Source: MWBF01 sp964614645 (lineage in GTDB: Bacteria; Chloroflexota; Anaerolineae; CG2-30-64-16). From it: a stretch of DNA of 64,000 bases. Made by a program: the position numbers and the translations under genes. The notes under the pieces were generated by a model, which worked only from the letters and a program-made list of their open reading frames with translations, had not been told where the DNA came from and made no database searches. Below are positions 17,236 through 24,793 of the stretch, piece by piece; the first letter of the stretch is position 1, and each line of letters starts with the position of its first letter. The stretch lies in contig CAZTMA010000006.1 in the NCBI GenBank assembly GCA_964614645.1, forward strand, positions 1 through 64,000, read 5' to 3'.

Positions 17236-18744
17236 ATGGAGATCGTGGTCAAACAGGCGGACCTTAACGGGGAGGCCGCGGATGTGGTCATCGTCAACCT
17301 GTTCCAAGGCGTAACCGTGCCCGACGGCGCGACCGGTGCGGCGGATGCTGCGCTCAACGGCGCGATCCGGGAGGTCATTGCGGCCGGCGACTTCACCGGC
17401 AAGGCGGGCGAGACGGTCGTGCTCTACCCGCGCGGGCAGATGCCGGCCCGCCGCGCGCTCGTCGTGGGGCTGGGCGAGGCGGACAAGTTCAACCTGGCGG
17501 GCGTGCGCCACGCGGCAGCGGTCGCAGCCCGCAAGGCGCGTGACCTTGGCGCGCAGACCGTGGCAACCATCGTCCACGGTGCGGGCATCGGCGGGCTGGA
17601 CCCGCAGGCTGCCGCGCAGGCCACAGTCGAAGGGACGCTGCTCGGCCTGTACCGCTTCGAGGGGTATAAGTCCAAGAAAGCAAAGGACTGGAAGCCGGAC
17701 CCGGCCACGCTGGCCGTGCTTGTGCGGGATGCGAGCCATGTGCCGGCCATCGAGGCGGGCGTGCGCCGCGGTCAGGCCATCGCCGCGGGCGTCCGCCTGG
17801 CGCGCAACCTGGTCAACACCCCGGCGAACTACATGCCCCCGCAGCGCATGGCTGAGCAGGCCACAGCCCTGGCCCAGGAGACCGGGCTCAAGATTGAGGT
17901 GCTGGGACGGGCTGAGTGCAAGGCGCTCGACATGGGCATCTTCATGGCCGTCGCAGAGGAATCGGAGCAGGAGCCGCAGTTCATTATCCTGGAGCACAAC
18001 GCGGGCCGTGCTGACCTGCCCACGGTTGTCCTGGTCGGTAAGGGCGTGACCTTCGATTCGGGTGGTATCTCGCTCAAGCCTGGCGAAGAGATGTGGCGCA
18101 TGAAGGATGATATGGCGGGCGCGGCCGCGGTCATCGCGGCGCTGGGCGTGGCGGCCCGGCTCGACCTGCCGCTGCACGTAGTTGGGCTGGCGCCGTGTGC
18201 GGAGAACCTGCCCGGCGGCCGCGCGCAGAAACCGGGCGATGTGTTCACCGGCATCACGGGCAAGACCATGGAGGTCATCAGCACGGACGCGGAAGGCCGG
18301 ATGCTGCTGGCCGATGCACTGGGGTATGCGGCGCGCTACGAGCCGGCCGCAGTCGTGGACATCGCGACGCTGACCGGTGCACAGGGCGTGGCGCTCGGCC
18401 CGCTGGCCGCCGCGGTGTTCAGCAACGACGAGCCGCTGGTGCAACGCCTGCTCGCCGCGGGCGAGTCGTCCGCGGACCGGCTGTGGCGGCTGCCGCTGTA
18501 CGAGGAGTACCTTGAGCCTATCAAGAGCCAGGTCGCGGATGTGAAGAACAGCGGCGGACGGTCCGGCGGGGTCGGCACGAGCGCCAAATTCCTGGAGCAC
18601 TTCACCGAGGGCTATCCCTGGGCGCACGTGGATATGGCCTCGATGGCGTGGAGCGATGAAGATAAGCCCGTGCGACCGAAGGGCGCGACCGGGTATGGGG
18701 TCAGGCTGTTCGTCGAGTTCCTGGAATCCTACCGGGGCTCATAA
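17236..18744 (+). CDS. pepA: Leucyl aminopeptidase (M17)
   Basis: A 502-residue cytosolic metallo-aminopeptidase that releases N-terminal residues from peptides. The C-terminal catalytic domain has VGKGVTFDSGGISLKP (metal ligand Lys269 and nearby Asp), MKDDMAGAAAV, and STDAEGRM (349-356), the counterpart of the family signature NTDAEGRL with Asn changed to Ser and Leu to Met. The N-terminal M17 domain is present and length is normal. The start follows AACGGAGGA. It is flanked by short repeats and faces a convergent phosphatase gene. Confidence 0.94.
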   Translation: MEIVVKQADLNGEAADVVIVNLFQGVTVPDGATGAADAALNGAIREVIAAGDFTGKAGETVVLYPRGQMPARRALVVGLGEADKFNLAGVRHAAAVAARKARDLGAQTVATIVHGAGIGGLDPQAAAQATVEGTLLGLYRFEGYKSKKAKDWKPDPATLAVLVRDASHVPAIEAGVRRGQAIAAGVRLARNLVNTPANYMPPQRMAEQATALAQETGLKIEVLGRAECKALDMGIFMAVAEESEQEPQFIILEHNAGRADLPTVVLVGKGVTFDSGGISLKPGEEMWRMKDDMAGAAAVIAALGVAARLDLPLHVVGLAPCAENLPGGRAQKPGDVFTGITGKTMEVISTDAEGRMLLADALGYAARYEPAAVVDIATLTGAQGVALGPLAAAVFSNDEPLVQRLLAAGESSADRLWRLPLYEEYLEPIKSQVADVKNSGGRSGGVGTSAKFLEHFTEGYPWAHVDMASMAWSDEDKPVRPKGATGYGVRLFVEFLESYRGS

Positions 18745-18751
18745 CATGATT

Positions 18752-18816
18752 TGAACCGCGAAGGTGCGAAGGCCGCATAGAACAATCCTTAGCGACCGTC
18801 GCGTCTTCGCGGTTCA
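18752..18816. repeat. Inverted CGCGAAG repeat between convergent genes
   Basis: TGAACCGCGAAG (18752-18763) and CTTCGCGGTTCA (18805-18816) form 12-base arms; the left arm is followed by GTGCGAAGG. The right arm supplies the TGA stop of the minus-strand phosphatase gene. Confidence 0.65.
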
Positions 18817-21060
18817 CTCCAGCGCGACGGCGAGCAGCGTCATGTCGTCGTATTGTTCGGCGCCGCTGCGGTAGGCGTCGAGGTCGGCAAAGACCTGCCG
18901 GCACAGCGCGTCAACCGGCAGGCCCACATGGGCCAGCAACATCTCCTGGAAGCGGGCCGGCCCGAACAGCTCGCCATGCGGGTCGGCGATATCCGTCAAC
19001 CCGTCCGTGAATAGAATGAGGCGGTCGCCCGGCGCCAACTCCAGGCGCTCCTCGGTCAGGTTGGCGGCCGCATCCTCCAGCAGCCCCAGGATGGTGCCGC
19101 TGCCGCCAAGCTCGTGGGCCGCGCCCCCGCGCAGCAGCAGCGGCCGGTCATGCCCCGCGCGGCCATAGGTGAGCGTCCGGCCCGCCAGCACCCCGTAGAA
19201 CACGCTGACGAACATGTCCGGCTCGCCCAGGTCGAGCAACAGCCGGTTCACGTCCGCAAGCACCGAGACCGGTGAGTGGGTGCGCTGCGCCTCTGCCCGA
19301 ATCAGGCTGCGCGAGAGGGCCATGTACAGCGCGGCGGGCATCCCCTTGTCCGAGACGTCCGCGATGACCAGGCCGACGCGGCCATCCCCCAGCGCAATGA
19401 CGTCGTAGAAATCGCCGCCCACCTGGCGCGCGGGCTCATTGTGCGCGGCGAAGCGGCAGCCGGCCACCGCGGGGAACGCGGTGGGCAGGAAGCTCTGCTG
19501 CACTTGCCGCGCCAGCTCCAGCTCGCGCTCCATGCGCTCCTTGACGGCCAGCTCGTCCTGCGCCTCCTCCAGCGCGGCAATCTTCGCCTGGAGTTCCTCA
19601 ATCAGGCCTGCGCGCTGGATCGCCAGCGCGGCATGGCTGGCGAAAGTCTGCAGCAGGGCCACCTGGCCCGGCGGGAAGCTCGGCAGCACAGTCGAATGAA
19701 CGATCATCGCGCCGACGGGCCGGCCCTGCACGACCAGCGGCACGCGCAGCCCTGCGCGCAGTGCGGCGCCTTCCACATCCGGCGAACGCGCCGCGACGCC
19801 GGGCGGCCAGCCGTTGAAGGGCACGGGCTGAGTCAGCGCATCGCGCTCGGGATCGCACACGTCCTCTGCGGGTAGCAGGCGTGTTACACGGTCCGCGACC
19901 CAGCCGAGAGAGGCCAGCACCTCCGCCTGGTCATCGGGCCGCAGGTAGTAGAGGATGGCCCGGTCCGCGGCGCAGAGATCGCGCGCCTGGCGGCAAACCT
20001 GCTCCGCAAGTGCGGGCAGGTCGGCAGCGCCAAGGAGCGCCTCGGCCATGCGTTGGAACGAGACGAGGGCCTCGGTCCGCTGGGTCAGCACCCGCTGGGC
20101 AGATTCCAGCTCGGCAAGGCGGCGCTGGAGGGCCACGTTCGCCGCACGCAGTGCGGACTCGCTGGCCGCCAGCCGTGCTGACGTACGCCTGAGCTGGTCC
20201 GCATGGAAGCCCAACACATCATCCAGTGCCAGGTGTCCCGCGGCCGCGAGGTGGAGCGCGTAGGCTGCCATCGGCAGCACGAGCTCGCGCTGCTCGGATG
20301 GGCCGTGGCGATACACATCGAACAGCGCAACCTCGCCCTCATAGCCCCGGCCCCCGCACTGGGCGCAGCCGCCAGCGCGGCGGAAGACGGGCCGGCCCGG
20401 CGCGCCGAGTTCATCCAGGAGCCCCCCGAAGCGGAGCCGCAGCTCCTGCTGCTCGGCCGCGCTGGGGGCCATCTCCGTGCTGCAGTTGGCGCACAGTGCG
20501 GGCACGCGCTGCACCGCAATGACCCAGTGCAGGGGATCCAGCACCGTGCTGTCCGCAACCTCGCCCGCCAGCGCAGGCGCGCCCGCATCAGCCAGGGCCC
20601 GCACCACATCCGCGCCGCTAAACACCGTCTCGTGCTGCGTGAGCACCTTGACGCCCGCCCGCGCAATCTCGACCGCGAGCGAGAGCGTTTCCGGTTCCAG
20701 GCGTTCAAGGACGAGGAGGGCCGGCTGCCGCGCGGCGGCCAGGGAGAGGCGCTGGGTGATGGGCGCGTGGGTGGACTCTGCGTCCAGCAGCGTGACCCGC
20801 TGCCTGAGCTGCCGCGGGATGCGAATGCTGCCCCGGGCCTCGCACACGACGATGGCATGGGCCGCGGGGTCCGCCAGCAGCAGTTCGCGCATCAGGACGC
20901 GCATGAAGGTCGCCCGGCCGCTCGACAGCACGCTGTCGCCGGTGGGTGCGATGGCGGGGTCCAGCCCGGCCACGACGATCAGCCCCGGCCCATCCCGGGC
21001 AATGCGCGCGATGGCTGCGTCGAGCTCAGGCAGATGCAGGAAATCGGCAAGGTCAAGCAT
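18814..21060 (-). CDS. Degenerate GspE/PilB-like domain fused to GAF and SpoIIE-type phosphatase
   Basis: 748 residues in three parts. Residues 1 to about 255 follow the C-terminal half of type II/IV pilus ATPases: a LERLEPETLSLAVEIARAG stretch where EIRDxETAxxAxxAAxTG is expected, VLTQHE for the STLHTN box, VIAVQRVPALCANC for the AQRLxRxLCxxC element, and GGCAQCGGRGYEGEVALFDV for the second zinc-binding pair. The Walker A Lys is missing (APTGDSVLSSG), so ATP hydrolysis is unlikely. A coiled coil and a GAF domain (about 335-490) follow, then a PP2C/SpoIIE domain (about 525-748) with GGDFYDVIALGDGRVGLVIADVSDKG and LFTDGLTD. The phosphatase probably acts on phosphoserine of a partner-switching protein. 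No ribosome-binding site precedes the ATG. Confidence 0.82.
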   Translation of the reverse strand: MLDLADFLHLPELDAAIARIARDGPGLIVVAGLDPAIAPTGDSVLSSGRATFMRVLMRELLLADPAAHAIVVCEARGSIRIPRQLRQRVTLLDAESTHAPITQRLSLAAARQPALLVLERLEPETLSLAVEIARAGVKVLTQHETVFSGADVVRALADAGAPALAGEVADSTVLDPLHWVIAVQRVPALCANCSTEMAPSAAEQQELRLRFGGLLDELGAPGRPVFRRAGGCAQCGGRGYEGEVALFDVYRHGPSEQRELVLPMAAYALHLAAAGHLALDDVLGFHADQLRRTSARLAASESALRAANVALQRRLAELESAQRVLTQRTEALVSFQRMAEALLGAADLPALAEQVCRQARDLCAADRAILYYLRPDDQAEVLASLGWVADRVTRLLPAEDVCDPERDALTQPVPFNGWPPGVAARSPDVEGAALRAGLRVPLVVQGRPVGAMIVHSTVLPSFPPGQVALLQTFASHAALAIQRAGLIEELQAKIAALEEAQDELAVKERMERELELARQVQQSFLPTAFPAVAGCRFAAHNEPARQVGGDFYDVIALGDGRVGLVIADVSDKGMPAALYMALSRSLIRAEAQRTHSPVSVLADVNRLLLDLGEPDMFVSVFYGVLAGRTLTYGRAGHDRPLLLRGGAAHELGGSGTILGLLEDAAANLTEERLELAPGDRLILFTDGLTDIADPHGELFGPARFQEMLLAHVGLPVDALCRQVFADLDAYRSGAEQYDDMTLLAVALE

Positions 21061-21096
21061 GGCAATAAAACATCCGAGCCGGTTGCGGCTCGGATG
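21061..21096 (-). terminator. Rho-independent terminator just before the phosphatase start
   Basis: On the minus strand an 11-bp stem (CATCCGAGCCG/CGGCTCGGATG, loop CAAC) is followed by TTTTATTGCC and then the ATG at 21060. It would end transcripts of the sigma-factor operon. Confidence 0.75.
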
Positions 21097-21132
21097 CTAG
21101 ATTAGCGCAAAGCAACGAAAGATGCAAGTACG

Positions 21133-21531
21133 TCAGGCTGCATGGCGGCGGCGCTGCCGCCAGACGTAGGCCATCAACCCGGCCAGCGAAAACGCCGAAC
21201 CGACCGCCGCACCCATCAGCCAGCGCCGGTCCATCCGGTCCGTTACCGGTTGCACGACGCCGGCCGCCAGCTCACGATAGTGCGGCGCCAGCTCGACCGC
21301 CGGCATTTGGATGTCCAGCCGGCGCTGCGCGGCCTGCTGGCGCGCGGCGACGAGCAGGCTGCGTTCGAGCTCGGTGCGAAAGGCCGGCCGCAAGGGCACG
21401 GGCACGATGAGCATCGACACCTCGCGCGCCAGGTTCAGGAAGGGCGCGACATTCAGAATGTGGCTATCCCCCGTGTGTCGCAGCCGGCTCGTGTCTTCCG
21501 ATTGCAGAGTATTGCTGTCGCGGCCTGCCAT
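21133..21531 (-). CDS. Small membrane protein downstream of ECF sigma factor
   Basis: 132 residues with one C-terminal membrane segment (about 104-124, LMGAAVGSAFSLAGLMAYVW) and a basic tail. The middle has PLRPAFRTELERSLLVAARQQ, resembling the pattern in small proteins encoded after sigma factors in Chloroflexota. It starts 25 bases after the sigma-factor stop and ends before a terminator, so they form an operon. A role as anti-sigma or membrane tether is inferred from position only; there is no zinc-binding HxxxCxxC motif. Confidence 0.65.
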   Translation of the reverse strand: MAGRDSNTLQSEDTSRLRHTGDSHILNVAPFLNLAREVSMLIVPVPLRPAFRTELERSLLVAARQQAAQRRLDIQMPAVELAPHYRELAAGVVQPVTDRMDRRWLMGAAVGSAFSLAGLMAYVWRQRRRHAA

Positions 21532-21556
21532 GCCAGTTCTCCCTTGAACGAAACCG

Positions 21557-22159
21557 TCACCAACCCCGTGCTTCGAGGTCGGCCTTGAGCGCCTTCAACG
21601 TGCGAAAATAGAGCGACTTGATCGAGCTTTCCGTCCGGCCCATCAGTTGGCCGATTTCCTCATTGGAGAGGCGGTCGGTAAACTTCAGGATGAGCAGCCG
21701 CTGGCGGTCTTCCGGCTGGCGGCGGATGGCCGACCACAGAGCCTGTTTGCGCTCGTTGACCTCGGCGGCCCGCTCCGGGTTGTCCGCCGGCTTGCCCGTC
21801 AGCTCCACGTCCTCCAGCGGTGTGGTCCGCCAGCGGCTGTGTGACCGGTGGTGATTCGCCACCAGGTTATGCGCGATCCGGTAAAGCCAGGCGACGAACG
21901 GCACACCCTGGTCGGTGTACCGGTGCATGTTGCTCAGCGCCTGGTGAAAGGTGCGCGCCGTCAGGTCCTCGGCGTCCGCCGCGTTGCCCGTGCGATAGTA
22001 GATATAGGTGTATATCCGGTCCACCGTTCGCCGGTATAACTCGCCGAACGCATCCGGATCGCGGCGCGCCAGCTCGATGACCTTGGCCTCCGGCAGATCG
22101 GCATAGCCGGTCGCCGGAGGAGGCAAGTCCGGGCCGCGCCCGTCCGGGTTATGGCTCAT
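21557..22159 (-). CDS. RNA polymerase ECF sigma factor
   Basis: 200 residues from the chosen start. Region 2 is AFGELYRRTVDRIYTYIYYR with DAEDLTARTF; region 4 is RLLILKFTDRLSNEEIGQLMGRTESSIKSLYFRTL with a clear helix-turn-helix. I chose ATG 22159 because AAGGA lies 8 bases upstream; in-frame ATGs at 22168 and 22201 would add 3 or 14 residues. It redirects RNA polymerase to promoters that are not identifiable here. It is co-transcribed with the small membrane protein downstream. Confidence 0.9.
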   Translation of the reverse strand: MSHNPDGRGPDLPPPATGYADLPEAKVIELARRDPDAFGELYRRTVDRIYTYIYYRTGNAADAEDLTARTFHQALSNMHRYTDQGVPFVAWLYRIAHNLVANHHRSHSRWRTTPLEDVELTGKPADNPERAAEVNERKQALWSAIRRQPEDRQRLLILKFTDRLSNEEIGQLMGRTESSIKSLYFRTLKALKADLEARGW

Positions 22160-22251
22160 TTCGGCCATTCCTTCAGGCACCCGGCTCTGTGACCCCGCCA
22201 TAAGCTATAACACCCCGGCGCGTCAAAAGACGCGACCGACAGACCCGGCAA

Positions 22252-23097
22252 TCAATCGCCGCCATAGACACCGACGCCGATGGTGCCGGGGCCGACATGC
22301 ACACCGATGACCGGGCCAAGCGCCGCGATGTGGAAGCCACCCGTGCCGAACGAGGCGGCCAGCTTATCCCCCACGGCCTTCGCCTCGCCGGAGGCCAGAG
22401 CCTGCGTGAGCGCCATGCGCACCTGCGGACCGCGGCCGGTCACCTGGCTCAACAGATACTCCTGCACGGCCTCCAGAGCCTTCGCGCGCGAGCGGACGCG
22501 CGCCACCGGCGCAACCTCGCCATCCGAAATCCGCAACAGCGGCTTGAACTTGAGCAGCGTGCCCATGAAAGCCTGGGCCTTGCCGATGCGCCCGCCCTTC
22601 TGCAGATATTCCAGTGTTTCGAGGACGAAGACGAGGTGGATCTTCTCGCGCATGGCCGTGATGCGCTCCACGATTTCCTCGCGTCCCACTCCGGCCTCCG
22701 CCAGGCGCACGGCCTCCTGAAGCAGAATGCCCAAGCCGACGGAGATCGTCTGCGAATCGATCACGCTGATGGGCCAGTAGGAGTAGGTCTCCTGCGCTGC
22801 GAGCGCCGCAGCATAGGTGCCGCTCAGTTTCGACGAGAGCGTGAGGACAATCACCTCGTCCCCGGCCGAGCAGAACTGCTCGAAGGGGGTCAGGAAATCG
22901 GAGGGAACGGCCTGCGACGTGGTCGGGAGCGGGTTGCTCTCGGGGAGCCGCCGCCAGAATTCCTCGCGGGTGATCTCCACCCCGTCGCGTAACGAAGTCT
23001 GGCCGAAGACCACGCTGAGCGGAACGACCGTCACCCGGGGGTGCGTCATAATTTCGGGGGGCGCCTCGCAGGTAGAGTCGGTGATGATGCGAATCAT
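22252..23097 (-). CDS. DegV family fatty-acid-binding protein
   Basis: 281 residues beginning MIRIITDSTCEAPPEI, the usual DegV start, with IALxPL-like VTVVPLSVVFG, the binding-site stretch TSQAVPSDF, IVLTLSSKLSGTYAAA and LEYLQKGGRIGKAQAFMG. DegV/FakB proteins bind a fatty acid and, with FakA, present it for phosphorylation; no fakA is visible here. ATG 23097 fits the family; upstream in-frame codons to 23193 lie over its own promoter. The last residues (GPVIGVHVGPGTIGVGVYG) are the standard C-terminal motif. Confidence 0.9.
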   Translation of the reverse strand: MIRIITDSTCEAPPEIMTHPRVTVVPLSVVFGQTSLRDGVEITREEFWRRLPESNPLPTTSQAVPSDFLTPFEQFCSAGDEVIVLTLSSKLSGTYAAALAAQETYSYWPISVIDSQTISVGLGILLQEAVRLAEAGVGREEIVERITAMREKIHLVFVLETLEYLQKGGRIGKAQAFMGTLLKFKPLLRISDGEVAPVARVRSRAKALEAVQEYLLSQVTGRGPQVRMALTQALASGEAKAVGDKLAASFGTGGFHIAALGPVIGVHVGPGTIGVGVYGGD

Positions 23098-23164
23098 GGG
23101 ATTTGATACCTCGTGGAACAGGATGAGTGCTGCCGGAAATATTGAAACCTTCGACCGGCATTTC

Positions 23165-23193
23165 ATTGTAGGCGGAAGGAGGGTGTTTGTCAA
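23165..23193 (-). promoter_or_regulatory. Predicted sigma70 promoter of degV
   Basis: On the minus strand, TTGACA (23193-23188), a 17-base spacer and TACAAT (23170-23165). It matches the consensus in 11 of 12 positions and lies about 70 bases upstream of the DegV start. Confidence 0.75.
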
Positions 23194-23211
23194 TCGAAAA
23201 CGGCATGTAGT

Positions 23212-23240
23212 TTGGGCCGCGGCACCCGATGTGCTATAAT
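23212..23240 (+). promoter_or_regulatory. Predicted sigma70 promoter of surface protein-pth-mfd operon
   Basis: TTGGGC (23212-23217), a 17-base spacer and a perfect TATAAT (23235-23240), 60 bases upstream of the gene at 23301. It is back to back with the degV promoter. Confidence 0.6.
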
Positions 23241-23300
23241 ACGCTATTGTAGCCCGCTCTGGCTACCAGATTCTAACCTGCTAATGAGATAAGGAAGCCC

Positions 23301-24122
23301 ATGAAACGGCCACTCGGGATCCTCTGTCTGACGCTCTTGACGCTGCTCGTCGCCAGCTACGCGTCTGCCGCGCCCGCTGCACAGGAACAGCAGCCGGTCA
23401 TCGCGCAGCCGGGGCAGGACACCACGGTGCGGGGCGTCGTCCAGGTTGTCGGCACTGCCGTGCATCCCCAATTCCAGCGCTACGAACTCTACTATGCGCC
23501 GTACCCTGTGCCTTCCGACCAGTCGTGGATCTTCATCGGCGATGCGCACATGAACCAACAGCCGCTCGGTCTGCTCGGCACGTGGGATTCGCGCTCCGTG
23601 CCCGACGGCACGTACGCGCTGCGCGTGCGCGTGGTGCGGGTGGACGGGAACTACATCGACAGCGACAGCGTGCGCGTGCTCGTCGCCAACACGCGGCCGC
23701 CGGAATCGCCGACCCCGGAAGAGTCGCCCACACCGGAATTTGCCGTGACCGAGGAGCCGTTCGTGCCGGCGGAAACCGAGCCGACGGCCACAGTCGAGAT
23801 TTCCTTGCCGGCAAGCGAAGGAACTCCCACGCCGGAGCCGACGCCAACCCTGGGGCCGGAGGACGCGGAACCAACGGAAATTCTGCCGACCCCGGAGGGC
23901 AGCAGCGCGGGTTCCGGTGAAACAACCGGGCCGAGCAGCGAATCGGACACCGCGGCTTCCAGCGGCGTGGCGGGCATCACCGAGCAGTTGTTCAGCAGCT
24001 CGCGGCTGATGGAAGTGGCGCGGCGTACAGCGCTGTATACACTGGCCGCGTTTGCTGTGGTCGGCGTGTTCTTTGCAGTCAAGTGGGTGCTTTTCTGGCT
24101 ATGGCACAAAATTCGCCCCTGA
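23301..24122 (+). CDS. Secreted, membrane-anchored protein with Pro/Thr/Glu-rich stalk
   Basis: 273 residues. A signal peptide (MKRPLGILCLTLLTLLVASY, Ala-rich cleavage region) is followed by a beta-sandwich-like domain of about 100 residues (DTTVRGVVQVVGTAVHPQFQ, WDSRSVPDGTYALRVRVVR), the pattern seen in Ig-like external modules. A low-complexity Pro/Thr/Glu/Ser stalk (about 130-225) leads to a C-terminal membrane segment (TALYTLAAFAVVGVFFAVKW). It is probably displayed on the cell surface. It overlaps pth by 22 bases, so it shares the operon with pth and mfd, an unexpected partner for two housekeeping genes. Family not recognised. Confidence 0.75.
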   Translation: MKRPLGILCLTLLTLLVASYASAAPAAQEQQPVIAQPGQDTTVRGVVQVVGTAVHPQFQRYELYYAPYPVPSDQSWIFIGDAHMNQQPLGLLGTWDSRSVPDGTYALRVRVVRVDGNYIDSDSVRVLVANTRPPESPTPEESPTPEFAVTEEPFVPAETEPTATVEISLPASEGTPTPEPTPTLGPEDAEPTEILPTPEGSSAGSGETTGPSSESDTAASSGVAGITEQLFSSSRLMEVARRTALYTLAAFAVVGVFFAVKWVLFWLWHKIRP

Positions 24123-24793
24123 GCGCCATCCGCGCTGTGCTGGGCCAGCGGGCCGCACGGGGCGCTCGCTCAGCCGACAGCGGCGGGCCGCAGAAGATGG
24201 TTGTGGGCCTGGGCAATCCGGGCCCGGAATATGCGCGCCACCGGCACAACATCGGCTTCCAGGTGGTCGACCTCTTCGCCGAACGCCACGACCTCACCTT
24301 CGACAAATTCCAGAAGCGGGCTCGCTCAGCAATCGGGTCCGTGAGCCTCGCGGGCGGCTGGCACGGCCGCATCCTGCTCGCCAAGCCGATGACCTACATG
24401 AACAACAGCGGTGAGGCGGTGGCCGCGCTTGCTGCGTTCTACAAGATTGGCCCTGCCGACATCCTGGTCGTCCACGATGACCTGGACTTGCCACTGGGAC
24501 GCATCCGCCTCCGGCCAGGGGGCAGCCCCGGCGGCCAGCGCGGGGTCGCCTCCATCATCAAGAGCCTGGGCTCGGAGACCTTCCACCGCCTGCGCATCGG
24601 CATCAGCCGGCCCGGTGCGGCCGCCAGCTACGTGCCCCCCGCAATGGAACCTGCAGACTACGTGCTCCGCCCGTTCGCCTCGGAGCAGGAAAAAGAGATG
24701 GAGTTTGTCCGCCCTCGTGCAGCCGACGCCATCGAGCTGTGGCTGAGCCAGGGCATTGATTCGGCCATGAACCAGTTCAACGGCACAGGATGA
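24101..24793 (+). CDS. pth: Peptidyl-tRNA hydrolase
   Basis: About 230 residues. It frees tRNA from peptidyl-tRNA dropped by ribosomes. Signature parts are VVGLGNPGPEYARHRHNIGF with catalytic His49, KPMTYMNNSGEAV, and VVHDDLDLPLGRIRLRPGGS. Relatives begin at the VVGLGNPG strand, so the first 32 residues are an extension; the alternative start ATG 24197 would remove them. Neither has a strong ribosome-binding site; ATG 24101 fits translational coupling with the overlapping upstream gene. The stop overlaps the mfd start (ATGA). Confidence 0.92.
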   Translation: MAQNSPLSAIRAVLGQRAARGARSADSGGPQKMVVGLGNPGPEYARHRHNIGFQVVDLFAERHDLTFDKFQKRARSAIGSVSLAGGWHGRILLAKPMTYMNNSGEAVAALAAFYKIGPADILVVHDDLDLPLGRIRLRPGGSPGGQRGVASIIKSLGSETFHRLRIGISRPGAAASYVPPAMEPADYVLRPFASEQEKEMEFVRPRAADAIELWLSQGIDSAMNQFNGTG

